In this document: piece by piece, positions 16,378 to 24,948 of the stretch
Numbering within the stretch: the stretch's first letter is position 1
Layout of the letters: every line of letters starts with the position of its first letter
From: an uncultured Candidatus Melainabacteria bacterium
GTDB lineage: Bacteria > Cyanobacteriota > Vampirovibrionia > Gastranaerophilales > Gastranaerophilaceae
Assembly: GCA_934693165.1 (NCBI GenBank)
Contig: CAKUUX010000002.1
Coordinates: forward strand, 62,001 to 126,000
Direction: 5' to 3'
Length of the DNA: 64,000 bases
Translations under genes and position numbers: made by a program
The notes under the pieces: model-generated
What the model was told of the DNA's origin: nothing
Database searches by the model: none
Seen by the model: only the letters and a program-made list of their open reading frames with translations

Positions 16378-18228
16378 TTGAATAGAACAGATATTATAAA
16401 AGAAGAAAAAGAAGTTTTATATAACAAATCTATGGTATCTAACCCTATTGCTCATAAAGGTTTACCTAATCGTAATGCCGTTATTGCTAATAGAGGTACT
16501 TCAAACAGACTTTACTGTGGCTACAGTCAAGCTTTCGCTAATGTTTCTTCTACTTCTGAATTGGATTACAGAGAAGTTATTAGTTTATTAAACGAAGCTA
16601 TCGTTGGTAAAACGGTTGTCTCTGATTTTTACAACTCATTACATAATTTTATGACTAAGAAAATCAACTGTTTCTTTACTGCAATTGGTTTATTCCAACC
16701 TCAATCAAAATGTATCAATATCAAATTGACTGATAAAGTTGGTGGTACTTATTCTTCAAGAATTTTCTTATCAGATGATTCTAATCCAATAGTTGAATGT
16801 TTTAATACTCAAAAACCAGTTGTTAAACACGATTCTAAATTCTTAAAATTATCATATTTGCAACAACCTAAAGTTGCTATCTTACCTCTAATGTCTGTTA
16901 ATGAATGCTTAGGGGTTATGATTATTGGTGATAACAATGTTAATGAAAATCTTGATTTATATTCATTAATCTCTAATCACTATGCATTATTTATGCACAA
17001 TTCAGATTTATTGGAACAAGCTAATGAACACGCAAATACTGATAGCTTAACTTCTTTACACAATCACAGAGGTTTCCAAGAAATCTTATCTCAAGAATTA
17101 TCAAAAGCTGAAAAATCTAATACAGAAGTTTCTGTAGTTATGATGGATGTTAACAATATCTCTAAAATTAACAGAGAATTTGGTCACGCTAAAGGTGATG
17201 AAATCATCAAATTAGTTGCTCAAAAAGTTAAACAAAATATCAGAACTACTGATGTTGCTGGTAGATATGGTGGTGACGAAATCGCTATCATTTTACCTGA
17301 AACTTCTATTTCTGAAGCTAAATATATCGCAGAATACTTAACTTACAGCTTGTCTTGCTGTTTCGTTGACGATATCGGACCTGTTAAAGTTTCTGTTGGT
17401 ATCGCAACTTATCCTCAATGTGCTAAAGATCAAGAAAAATTATTAATCTTAGCTGAACAAGCTATGTATATTTCTCAATCTAAAGGTTACAAAGACGGTA
17501 TGAGCGCTATTATCAGTTCTTCTGATTTCAATTTCTGGGATGATATGGCTCTTAAATCTTTCGCTGATGTTGTTACTAAACGTCACTCTCAATTAGGTAT
17601 CAACTTTGAAGAAGAATTATTACATAAATTCAATAATGAAGATATTATTTCTCAAACTCACTTAGAAGAAATGGCTACTTCTTTAGCAGGTGCTATTGAT
17701 GCTAAAGACCCTTATACAAAAGGTCACTCAACATCTGTTTCTAAATACGCTGAAGCTTTAGCTAGAGCAATAAATCTTCCTGAAAATGAAGTTAAAAGAA
17801 TTTCTTTAGGTGCTTTATTACACGATGTAGGTAAAATCGGTATTCCAGAAAGCATTTTGAAAAAACCAACTCACCTTTCTGATGAAGAATGGGAAGTTAT
17901 GAAACAACACCCTACAATCGGTGCAGAAAAAGTATTGATGCAAAATGAAGCATTAAAAGACTTGATTCCAATGGTTAAATATCACCACGAACACTATGAT
18001 GGAACAGGTTATCCTTGCAAATTGAAAGGCGAAGAAATTCCTCTTTCTGCAAGAATCGTAGCAGTTGCTGATACTTACCACGCTTTAATCAGTGACAGAC
18101 CTTACAGAAAAGGTTTAGGCATTGAAAAAGCTTGCGAAATCTTGAGAATGGGTGCAGGTATTCAATGGGATGCTGAATTGGTTAGAAAATTCATCCAAAT
18201 CGCTCCTTCAATTTCAACAACAATCTAA
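16378..18228 (+). CDS. GAF-like / GGDEF / HD-GYP cyclic-di-GMP signalling protein
   Basis: 616 residues. Residues about 60-215 look like a GAF-type sensor. A GGDEF domain follows (DSLTSLHNHRGF, with the active-site GGDE at 298-301 in RYGGDEIA), and then an HD-GYP phosphodiesterase with HDVGKIG at about 482-488 and HHEHYDGTGYP near 536-546. Both catalytic signatures are intact, so it could make and degrade c-di-GMP. No membrane segment, so cytosolic. It starts at TTG, with AAAGG about 11 bases upstream; the next ATG (residue 19) has no ribosome site. It is monocistronic with its own promoter and terminator and lies next to fliD, which fits a motility or surface switch (inference). Confidence 0.92.
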   Translation: MNRTDIIKEEKEVLYNKSMVSNPIAHKGLPNRNAVIANRGTSNRLYCGYSQAFANVSSTSELDYREVISLLNEAIVGKTVVSDFYNSLHNFMTKKINCFFTAIGLFQPQSKCINIKLTDKVGGTYSSRIFLSDDSNPIVECFNTQKPVVKHDSKFLKLSYLQQPKVAILPLMSVNECLGVMIIGDNNVNENLDLYSLISNHYALFMHNSDLLEQANEHANTDSLTSLHNHRGFQEILSQELSKAEKSNTEVSVVMMDVNNISKINREFGHAKGDEIIKLVAQKVKQNIRTTDVAGRYGGDEIAIILPETSISEAKYIAEYLTYSLSCCFVDDIGPVKVSVGIATYPQCAKDQEKLLILAEQAMYISQSKGYKDGMSAIISSSDFNFWDDMALKSFADVVTKRHSQLGINFEEELLHKFNNEDIISQTHLEEMATSLAGAIDAKDPYTKGHSTSVSKYAEALARAINLPENEVKRISLGALLHDVGKIGIPESILKKPTHLSDEEWEVMKQHPTIGAEKVLMQNEALKDLIPMVKYHHEHYDGTGYPCKLKGEEIPLSARIVAVADTYHALISDRPYRKGLGIEKACEILRMGAGIQWDAELVRKFIQIAPSISTTI

Positions 18229-18244
18229 TTGTTATATAAGGTTT

Positions 18245-18282
18245 AAAAGGTGCTTGATATCTTTGATATCAAGCACCTTTTG
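18245..18282 (+). terminator. Terminator of GGDEF/HD-GYP gene
   Basis: AAAAGGTGCTTGATATC / TTT / matching arm GATATCAAGCACCTTTT. Confidence 0.9.
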
Positions 18283-18285
18283 TTT

Positions 18286-18316
18286 GTTGCGATTTTGCCG
18301 AATGCAAAATCGCAAC
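18286..18316. repeat. Perfect 13-bp inverted repeat
   Basis: GTTGCGATTTTGC / CGAAT / GCAAAATCGCAAC. It sits four bases after a complete terminator and has no T-run, so it is not needed for termination. Confidence 0.7.
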
Positions 18317-18394
18317 TTCCTATTTTTATAATTCTTTTGTAAAGAAATATTTCACTTTTAATACTTTTGGTGGAGAAATTTTACATTCGTAGGC

Positions 18395-18422
18395 TTGAAA
18401 CCCCCTAGATATATGTTATAAT
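18395..18422 (+). promoter_or_regulatory. Sigma-70 promoter of fliD
   Basis: TTGAAA (18395-18400), 16-base spacer, TATAAT (18417-18422). This is housekeeping-type, not the sigma-28 class often used for filament-cap genes. Confidence 0.8.
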
Positions 18423-18468
18423 GTAATATATATTAGTATATAATAATTAATAAAACGGAGATTTATTA

Positions 18469-20220
18469 ATGGCAAGCACAATTACTTTCACTGGATTGGC
18501 TTCAGGTATGGATACTACAGCCTGGGTTGAAGAGTTAGTTAAAATTAAGAAGGCTAATAAATATGACAAGCTTGTTGCAAAACAAGAAACTGTCGGCAAC
18601 CAACAAAAGGCTGTATCAACTGTGCAATCACAGTTTTCTTCTTTAAGAACTAGTCTTGAAAAAATTACTGACTCTACTTTAGGTGGAGCATTTGATTTGT
18701 TTGCCAAAACTAAAACTACTTCTTCAAGTAGTGATATTGTTACTGCAACATCTTCTTCTGGTGCAGTAAAAGGTTCTTATAAATTAAGCGTTAAGCAATT
18801 AGCTTCTGCTACAAAAGCTATGAGTGATGCTTCTGCTTTGGCAGTTACTGGTGATACTAAATTATCGACACTAAGTGATGATGTTAAAAAGTTATCAGAT
18901 GGTGAAACTGCAACTTCAAGTATTTATGTAAATGGTAAAAAATCAGAAATTGAATTAACAAAGGAAGATACAATTGATACTGTTTTAGAAAAATTAAACA
19001 ATATTGATGGTGTTAATGCATCATTAAAAGATGGTAAAGTTTCAATTACTGGTGAAAGTTCAGCTAAGATTACATTGGGTTCAAACTCTGATACTGCAAA
19101 TCTTACAAAGGCTTTTTCATTATTAAAAAATTCTGAAACAGGTTCTTACGAAAGTTTTGAAACTTTGAGTATTGCGACTTCAAAAGACAAAGTTGTAGAT
19201 ATTTTAGGTTCAGATGCTAAAGGTACTTTCAAAATTGGTGGTCAAGAATTTACAATTGATGATGACACAACTTTTGATAGTTTAATAAAAGATATTAATG
19301 ACAAATCATCTTCTTCAGGTGTGAAAGCTGAATTTGATGGTACAAATGGTCAATTAGTATTTACGGCAACAACAAACGGTTCTTTCAATATTAATATTGA
19401 AAAGGGTTCAAGCTCATTTACTGATAAAATGGGTTATACTCAAACAAATGCAGACGGCTCTGTTGCGCTAAAAGACCAAGAATTAGGTTCGTTTGCAATC
19501 TTCACTCTTGATGGTGAAACTAGAATGTCATCTTCAAATACAATTTCTAGCGATATCACTGGTATTGAAGGTGTAACTTTTAATCTAAAAGGTGTTTCTA
19601 ATGATGATAATCCTACAACTACAATTGGTGTAAGCCAAGATACAGATGATTTGGTTTCTGCATTAAAAGGTTGGATTGAACAATACAACAAAACATTGGA
19701 TATGGTTGATGAACAAACTGCATCTGATGGTGCGTTATCTGGCGAATCTTCTTTAGAAAACTTACGTCGTTCAATTCGTTCAGGTGCTTCTGCTAAGCAA
19801 TCTGGCGCAGGTGAATATTCATTATTAGCTCAAATTGGTATTTCTACTGGTGAAGCATCTACTGATTTAAGCAAATTGACAGACCATTTAGAGCTTGATG
19901 AATCAAAACTTAAAGAAGCTCTTGAAAAAGATCCAGAAGGCGTAAAAGAGCTTCTTGTAGGTGGCAAAAATAACACTGGTATTCTTACAAACATGGAAAC
20001 AACTGTTGATGATTCTTTGAAATCTACAGGTTATTTCACTACAAGAAACAACTCTTTAGATAGAGAAAAAACTAATTTGACAAGTAGCGCAACTGCTGAA
20101 AATACAAGAATTGAAGCTTACCAAGCTCGTTTGCAAGCTCAATTTCAAGCTATGGAAAATATGATTTCTAAAATGCAATCAGCTTACAGTTCTGCTTTAT
20201 CTCAAATGGGTTTATCATAG
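18469..20220 (+). CDS. fliD: Flagellar hook-associated protein 2 (filament cap)
   Basis: 583 residues. The FliD N-terminal D0/D1 begins with ITFTGLASGMDTTAWVEELV and continues as a coiled coil. Flagellin-IN-like repeats follow (KGSYKLSVKQLA; GTFKIGGQEFTIDDD). The C-terminal domain (LVSALKGWIEQYNKTLDMVDEQ, GALSGESSLENLRRSI) ends in the family's coiled coil with the closing MSKMQSAYSSALSQMG-type pattern. The length is normal for FliD. It caps the flagellar filament and guides flagellin polymerisation outside the cell. CGGAG precedes the ATG. No other flagellar gene is in the window, and fliD stands alone between terminators rather than beside fliS or fliC. Confidence 0.9.
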   Translation: MASTITFTGLASGMDTTAWVEELVKIKKANKYDKLVAKQETVGNQQKAVSTVQSQFSSLRTSLEKITDSTLGGAFDLFAKTKTTSSSSDIVTATSSSGAVKGSYKLSVKQLASATKAMSDASALAVTGDTKLSTLSDDVKKLSDGETATSSIYVNGKKSEIELTKEDTIDTVLEKLNNIDGVNASLKDGKVSITGESSAKITLGSNSDTANLTKAFSLLKNSETGSYESFETLSIATSKDKVVDILGSDAKGTFKIGGQEFTIDDDTTFDSLIKDINDKSSSSGVKAEFDGTNGQLVFTATTNGSFNINIEKGSSSFTDKMGYTQTNADGSVALKDQELGSFAIFTLDGETRMSSSNTISSDITGIEGVTFNLKGVSNDDNPTTTIGVSQDTDDLVSALKGWIEQYNKTLDMVDEQTASDGALSGESSLENLRRSIRSGASAKQSGAGEYSLLAQIGISTGEASTDLSKLTDHLELDESKLKEALEKDPEGVKELLVGGKNNTGILTNMETTVDDSLKSTGYFTTRNNSLDREKTNLTSSATAENTRIEAYQARLQAQFQAMENMISKMQSAYSSALSQMGLS

Positions 20221-20231
20221 AATAAATTTAT

Positions 20232-20278
20232 AAAAAAGAGGCGAAATTTCGATTTTCGAAATTTCGCCTCTTTTTTTT
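20232..20278. terminator. Bidirectional terminator, GGCGAA family
   Basis: Long hairpin with the lower stem AAAGAGGCGAAATTTCG and its complement, T8 on the plus side and A-run on the other. Shared by fliD (+) and the aro genes (-). Confidence 0.93.
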
Positions 20279-20288
20279 GTTTATCATT

Positions 20289-21362
20289 TTAGCTAAATGC
20301 TTTTTCAATATCTAAATCGACTTCTTTAACAAATTCTGGTGCTATTGGAACGATAACTTTAATCTTATCGTTTTCAACTTTTTTATCAGAATACATAAAT
20401 TTAATGATTTTATTTTTATCAAACATGTTTTGTTTATTTGTAAAACCGTATTTATTCAAGAATGTCAAAGCTTTTTCTCTATAGTTTGCATCAATAAGTT
20501 TCATTTTGTGTGCATAGTTGAAAATAAAGTACATACCATAAACTACAGCTTCGCCGTGAGTGAATTTATTGAAGTTTGTAATTTCTTCTAATGCGTGACC
20601 ATAAGTGTGTCCAAAGTTAAGGATTTTTCTTAAGCCACCTTCTTTTTCATCTCTTGTTACTACTGCAATTTTCAATGCAAGTGATGTTCTTATGATTTTA
20701 TCCAAGAAATTGAAATCTCGTGACATTATTTTTTCGTAATTTACGTTTAAGAAATCAAAGAATTTGAAATCATTTACGCACATACAGCTTTTTTCTATGA
20801 ATGCGTATTTAAGAACTTCGCCAATACCTGATTCAAATTGTCTATTATCAAGAGTGTTTAAGAAATTTAGGTTAATAAATACTGCTGTTGGTTGAAAGAA
20901 AGTCCCCACCATATTTTTTGAAGTTCTTGTATTAATAGCAACTTTTCCACCTACTGATGAGTCAACGCAAGATAGTAAAGTCGTTGGAACTTGAATTAAG
21001 CCGATACCTCTTCTGTATGTTGAGGCTGCAAATCCTGCCATATCACCAATTACGCCCCCACCAACAGCTATAATATGACCTTTACGTGTGATATTTAATG
21101 CTTCTAACTTTTCTAAAATCTTACAATAGTTATTAAAATTCTTTTCTTTTTCTCCATCAGGAATAATAAGTGTTCTCGCTTTATCAAAACATAATTTTTT
21201 CGCATACAGATTGTGAACTTTTTTGCTTATAACAACAAGGTAGTTTCTGTCACTAGTTATTTCAAAAATCTTATTCTTTAGTTCTTCAATTGGTGCATCG
21301 TTTATATAAATGCTATAATTGCTCTCTTTTGATGGTATATTAACTTGAATATCGTTGTTCAT
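20289..21362 (-). CDS. aroB: 3-dehydroquinate synthase
   Basis: 357 residues. It converts DAHP to 3-dehydroquinate using NAD and a divalent metal. Motifs: IPDGEKEKN, the glycine-rich VGGGVIGDMAGFAASTYRRG, TTLLSCVDSSVGGKVAINT, ESGIGEVLKYAFI, RKILNFGHTYGHALE and HGEAVVYGM with metal His residues. Full length. Last gene of the aroC-aroK-aroB group: its ATG overlaps the aroK stop (TAATG), and a shared terminator follows. Confidence 0.96.
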   Translation of the reverse strand: MNNDIQVNIPSKESNYSIYINDAPIEELKNKIFEITSDRNYLVVISKKVHNLYAKKLCFDKARTLIIPDGEKEKNFNNYCKILEKLEALNITRKGHIIAVGGGVIGDMAGFAASTYRRGIGLIQVPTTLLSCVDSSVGGKVAINTRTSKNMVGTFFQPTAVFINLNFLNTLDNRQFESGIGEVLKYAFIEKSCMCVNDFKFFDFLNVNYEKIMSRDFNFLDKIIRTSLALKIAVVTRDEKEGGLRKILNFGHTYGHALEEITNFNKFTHGEAVVYGMYFIFNYAHKMKLIDANYREKALTFLNKYGFTNKQNMFDKNKIIKFMYSDKKVENDKIKVIVPIAPEFVKEVDLDIEKAFS

Positions 21363-21877
21363 TAAAGATTTCCTTCTTCTGCTTCTGCTATTCTTTTTAC
21401 TATATTATATGGAAGCTCATTTTCGGTGTCAATTATGAAATGTGCTTTCTCATAATTCTTTTCTCGGCTTTCTAAAATTGATTTTACTTTTTCAACTCCA
21501 AATCCTTGTTTAAGAAGTGGTCTATGTGTTTGAGATTTTATTCTATCAAAAAGTTTTTCGGCTGTTGCTTTTAGATAAAATACTTTTCCGTTTTCTTTTA
21601 AAATCTTTCTGTTTTCTTCTTTTTCAAAAACTCCACCACCAGTTGAAATTATTTGATGGCCTTTTTCGCAAAGTTCTTTGATTAATGATGTTTCATAATT
21701 TCTAAAATATTCTTCACCGTATTTTTCAAAGATTTCAGAAATTTTCATTCCTGTGCGTTTTTCAATTTCTAAATCCATATCAACAAGGGTAAAACCCTCT
21801 AAAACTTTTTCTAATTCAAGCCCAATTGTAGATTTGCCAGCTCCCATCATTCCAACTAAAACAATGTTATTTTTCAT
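21362..21877 (-). CDS. aroK: Shikimate kinase
   Basis: 171 residues. It phosphorylates shikimate with ATP. P-loop VGMMGAGKSTIG at the N-terminus, DMDLEIEKRTG (shikimate/Mg Asp), FRNYETSLI, STGGGVF, and the LID region HRPLLKQ. Start overlaps aroC by 11 bases and the end overlaps aroB by one, so all three are almost certainly co-translated. Confidence 0.95.
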   Translation of the reverse strand: MKNNIVLVGMMGAGKSTIGLELEKVLEGFTLVDMDLEIEKRTGMKISEIFEKYGEEYFRNYETSLIKELCEKGHQIISTGGGVFEKEENRKILKENGKVFYLKATAEKLFDRIKSQTHRPLLKQGFGVEKVKSILESREKNYEKAHFIIDTENELPYNIVKRIAEAEEGNL

Positions 21878-23036
21878 AGTGAGCTTTCATTTCTTCAATA
21901 CTGTCGCCACCGTATTTTTGAAGCAATTCATCTGCTAAAACACAAGCAACTCTTGCTTCTGCAACTACTGCACAAGATGGTACTGCGCATGCGTCTGAAC
22001 GTTCAAAGTGTGCTGTAGCTTCTTCATTTTTTCTTATATCAATAGTGTTTAAAGGTGTTCTTAATGTTGGAATTGGTTTCATTGTTCCTTTTACGACAAT
22101 CGGTTCTCCGTTTGTCATTCCACCTTCTAAGCCACCTGCATTATTTGTTTTTCTATAAACTCTTTTTTCTTTTGTGATATAAATTTCATCATGCATTTCT
22201 GCGCCAGTTTTTTCTGCTGCTTCTACACCACAACCGATTTCTACAGCTTTTACGGCAGGAATAGACATTACTGCTTGTGCTAATTTACCATCAAGTTTTC
22301 TGTCTGCTTGAACGTATGAACCCAAACCGATTGGTAAATTACCGTAGATAACTTCAAATTTACCACCAAGTGTATTACCTTCCATTTTTGCTTTGTCGAT
22401 TTTTTCCTTCATTAAATCTGTTGCTACATCATCAGCACATCTTAGCTCTGAATGTTCTGCAGCCTCTTTTATCAAAGTGTAGTTTGGTGGTAAAATTTCT
22501 GCTTTCACGTCGCCAATTTGTGTTACGTGTGAAAATCCTGTGATATAAAATTCTTTCAATAATAGTTTAGCAATTGCACCAACTGCGACTTCAATAGCTG
22601 TTTTTCTTGCGCTAGAACGTTCTAGGACATCTCTTAAATCTTCTAGTTTGTATTTTATAGAACCTGCGTAATCTGCGTGTCCTGGACGTACGGTTGTGAA
22701 TGATTTTTCTGCCACAAGTTTTAATAATTCTCTGTTTGTGAAATCAATTTCGTCAACGCTCATAGGAATTTTCCAGTTTTCCCAGTCTTTGTTTCTTACT
22801 TCGATACAAACTGGTCCACCTGTTGTTTTACCTAATCTTACGCCTGATGTGATTTCTACTCTGTCAGTTTCAATCTTCATTCTTGCTCCACGTCCATAAC
22901 CTTGTTGACGCTTTCTTAGTTCGTTGTTTATAAAATCTCTATCAATCTTTAGACCTGCAGGAATACCCTCTATAATTGCAGTTAACTTTAAGCCGTGACT
23001 TTCTCCGGCAGTTAAATATCTAAATTTTTGTTCCAT
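21867..23036 (-). CDS. aroC: Chorismate synthase
   Basis: 389 residues. It makes chorismate from EPSP with reduced FMN. Signatures: TAGESHGLKLTAIIEGIPAG at the start, RQQGYGRGARMKIE, RPGHADYAGSIKY, ERSSARKTAIEVAVG, GNLPIGLGSYVQ and ATAHFERSDACAVPSCAVVAEA. Complete. AGGGA lies upstream of the ATG. First of the three overlapping aro genes; the small secreted-protein gene is 22 bases upstream. Confidence 0.97.
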   Translation of the reverse strand: MEQKFRYLTAGESHGLKLTAIIEGIPAGLKIDRDFINNELRKRQQGYGRGARMKIETDRVEITSGVRLGKTTGGPVCIEVRNKDWENWKIPMSVDEIDFTNRELLKLVAEKSFTTVRPGHADYAGSIKYKLEDLRDVLERSSARKTAIEVAVGAIAKLLLKEFYITGFSHVTQIGDVKAEILPPNYTLIKEAAEHSELRCADDVATDLMKEKIDKAKMEGNTLGGKFEVIYGNLPIGLGSYVQADRKLDGKLAQAVMSIPAVKAVEIGCGVEAAEKTGAEMHDEIYITKEKRVYRKTNNAGGLEGGMTNGEPIVVKGTMKPIPTLRTPLNTIDIRKNEEATAHFERSDACAVPSCAVVAEARVACVLADELLQKYGGDSIEEMKAHYEK

Positions 23037-23058
23037 ACTTTTTCCCTATTTATATTTT

Positions 23059-23523
23059 TTATTTTGCGTATTTTAAGAAAATTTGTTGTCTTGTTTGCAT
23101 CATTTCTTCAACAATCATTGGTTTACCATTTACTGGTGCAATGATTTGATACATTTTTAAGCTATCGTTATCCATAGATGGATGTCGAACAGCGCTAACT
23201 TTATAACCCTTTGAAACCTTTGTTACTGTGATATTTGTGTATCTGTTTTTGTAATTTCTAGCTTTTGCAACACCCTCGCTAATTTTCATTTGTTTTAAAT
23301 ATGTTGCTGTGTTTGTATATGCGTTTACAAGTTGTCCGTTTGGCTTGATAACTTGTCTTATGATAACAGCGTTTGGTGCATACATTCTACTAATTTCATT
23401 GCTGTATGAATTTGCTTTTGTAACATAGTTATTAAAAAATGCTCTTGCATCGTTTTCTGTCATAGCATTTACTTGTAATGTTGTTAAAAATAATACTAAA
23501 ATTGATAAAATTAATTTTTTCAT
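23059..23523 (-). CDS. Small secreted protein of unknown function
   Basis: 154 residues with a clear Sec signal peptide (MKKLILSILVLFLTTLQVNA, predicted cut after VNA). The mature part, about 135 residues, alternates helix and strand segments (ENDARAFFNNYVTKANSYSNEISRMYAPNAVIIRQ, NRYTNITVTKVSKGYKVSAVRHPS), which suggests an NTF2/SnoaL-like fold, but no family is certain. I use the ATG at 23523 (GGAGAAG upstream). The frame to 23562 would bury the signal peptide behind a basic extension. It lies upstream of aroC in the same direction and may be co-transcribed by chance. Confidence 0.8.
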   Translation of the reverse strand: MKKLILSILVLFLTTLQVNAMTENDARAFFNNYVTKANSYSNEISRMYAPNAVIIRQVIKPNGQLVNAYTNTATYLKQMKISEGVAKARNYKNRYTNITVTKVSKGYKVSAVRHPSMDNDSLKMYQIIAPVNGKPMIVEEMMQTRQQIFLKYAK

Positions 23524-23562
23524 TAGTTTTCTTCTCCGTCTAGTGTATAAAAATCCTAACAT

Positions 23563-23602
23563 AAAAAAAAGAAGTAGTCTATTAACTACTTCTTTTTTTT
23601 TA
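23563..23602 (-). terminator. Terminator of ftsZ
   Basis: GAAGTAGT / CTATTA / ACTACTTC flanked by an A-run and a T-run, so it can act on either strand. On the minus strand it follows ftsZ. Confidence 0.9.
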
Positions 23603-23621
23603 TATTAATTCAACTTTTCTT

Positions 23622-24770
23622 TTATTTTTTTAAGAAATCTGGAATTTCAATATTACCAAATGAAGGAGCTGTTTCGCTTACATTTGAATTTTTCTTTGGT
23701 GCATTAAATGCATTTGAGAAGAAATCTGCAGCTGATAATGATTTAGAATCAGAAGCTCTTTCTGGAGTTGAATTAGCTTTTAATTCAAAACCTGTAGCGA
23801 TAACTGTAATTTGAACTTCAGTTTGGATATCGTTGTCAACAACTGCACCAATGATAACTCTAGCATCATCAAGAATTGCATCGTTAATGATGTTAGCAGC
23901 ATCTGTAACTTCGTGCAATGTTAAGTTTGGACCACCAGTAATGTTAACGATAACACCTTGAGCACCGTTGATAGATGTTTCAAGAAGTTTAGAATCGATA
24001 GCGTTCTTAGCAGCTTCAACAGCTCTGCCTTCGCCTTCGCCACGACCAATACCCATCAATGCTGAGCCTGAAGATTTCATTACTGAACGAACGTCTGCAA
24101 AGTCAACGTTGATTAAACCAGGGATAGTGATGATATCTGAAATACCTTGAACACCTCTTAGTAATACTTCATCAACGATTGAGAATGATTCTTGTAAAGA
24201 AATTCTTCTGTCTACTACATCTAATAATTTATCATTTGGTATAACGATTAATGCATCAACGGCATCTTTTAATTTTGCTAAACCTTCAACAGCTTGGTTT
24301 TGTCTACGTTTACCTTCAAATGAAAATGGTTTTGTAACAACACCAATAGTAAGGATACCCATATCTTTAGCTGTTTTAGCTACGATTGGAGCTGCACCAG
24401 TACCTGTGCCACCACCCATACCAGCTGTGATAAATACCATATCTGCGCCTTCTAAAGCATCTGCAATTTCTTTTTGTGCCTCTTCAGCTGCTTTTTCACC
24501 AACTTGAGGTTCTCCACCTGCACCAAGACCATTTGTTAATGATTTACCTAATTGGATTTTATTTTTTGCTGTTGAACAGTTTAATACTTGTAAATCAGTA
24601 TTCATTAAATAAAATTCAACATTTGCTAAACCTTCTTTAATCATTCGGTTAACAGCGTTTCCACCGCCACCGCCTACACCGATAACTTTAATGACAGCTG
24701 GGCTAACGCCACTGTTTGATGTCATTTTTGAGTCATTCTTTAAAAATAAATCTGAACTATAATTTTCCAC
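23622..24770 (-). CDS. ftsZ: Cell division protein FtsZ
   Basis: 382 residues. A tubulin-like GTPase that forms the cytokinetic ring. GTP-binding segments: VGGGGGNAVNRMI, MNTDLQVL, the tubulin signature GGGTGTGAAP (about residues 118-127), and the T7-loop region IPGLINVDFADV. After a short variable linker it ends in IEIPDFLKK, the conserved C-terminal tail that binds partners such as FtsA or SepF. It starts with GTG (24770), with GAGG 8 bases upstream. It stands alone, not in a dcw cluster. Confidence 0.97.
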   Translation of the reverse strand: MENYSSDLFLKNDSKMTSNSGVSPAVIKVIGVGGGGGNAVNRMIKEGLANVEFYLMNTDLQVLNCSTAKNKIQLGKSLTNGLGAGGEPQVGEKAAEEAQKEIADALEGADMVFITAGMGGGTGTGAAPIVAKTAKDMGILTIGVVTKPFSFEGKRRQNQAVEGLAKLKDAVDALIVIPNDKLLDVVDRRISLQESFSIVDEVLLRGVQGISDIITIPGLINVDFADVRSVMKSSGSALMGIGRGEGEGRAVEAAKNAIDSKLLETSINGAQGVIVNITGGPNLTLHEVTDAANIINDAILDDARVIIGAVVDNDIQTEVQITVIATGFELKANSTPERASDSKSLSAADFFSNAFNAPKKNSNVSETAPSFGNIEIPDFLKK

Positions 24771-24910
24771 TTATTTTTCCTCTTCTTTTTCTTCTTTAAT
24801 AATAAAATGATATTTTAAATATAAAATTTTTACAAGTGATTTTATAAAAATATGCCTTAATACTAATATATTTTTTAATATTTTGGCACATTTGTAACAA
24901 TTTCGTAATA

Positions 24911-24941
24911 AAAAAGAGAGAAGTTTTTAACTTCTCTCTTT
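24911..24941 (-). terminator. Terminator of pepA
   Basis: AAAGAGAGAAGTT / TTT / AACTTCTCTCTTT, A/T-rich on both sides, directly after the pepA stop on the minus strand. Confidence 0.88.
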
Positions 24942-24948
24942 AAATCTC

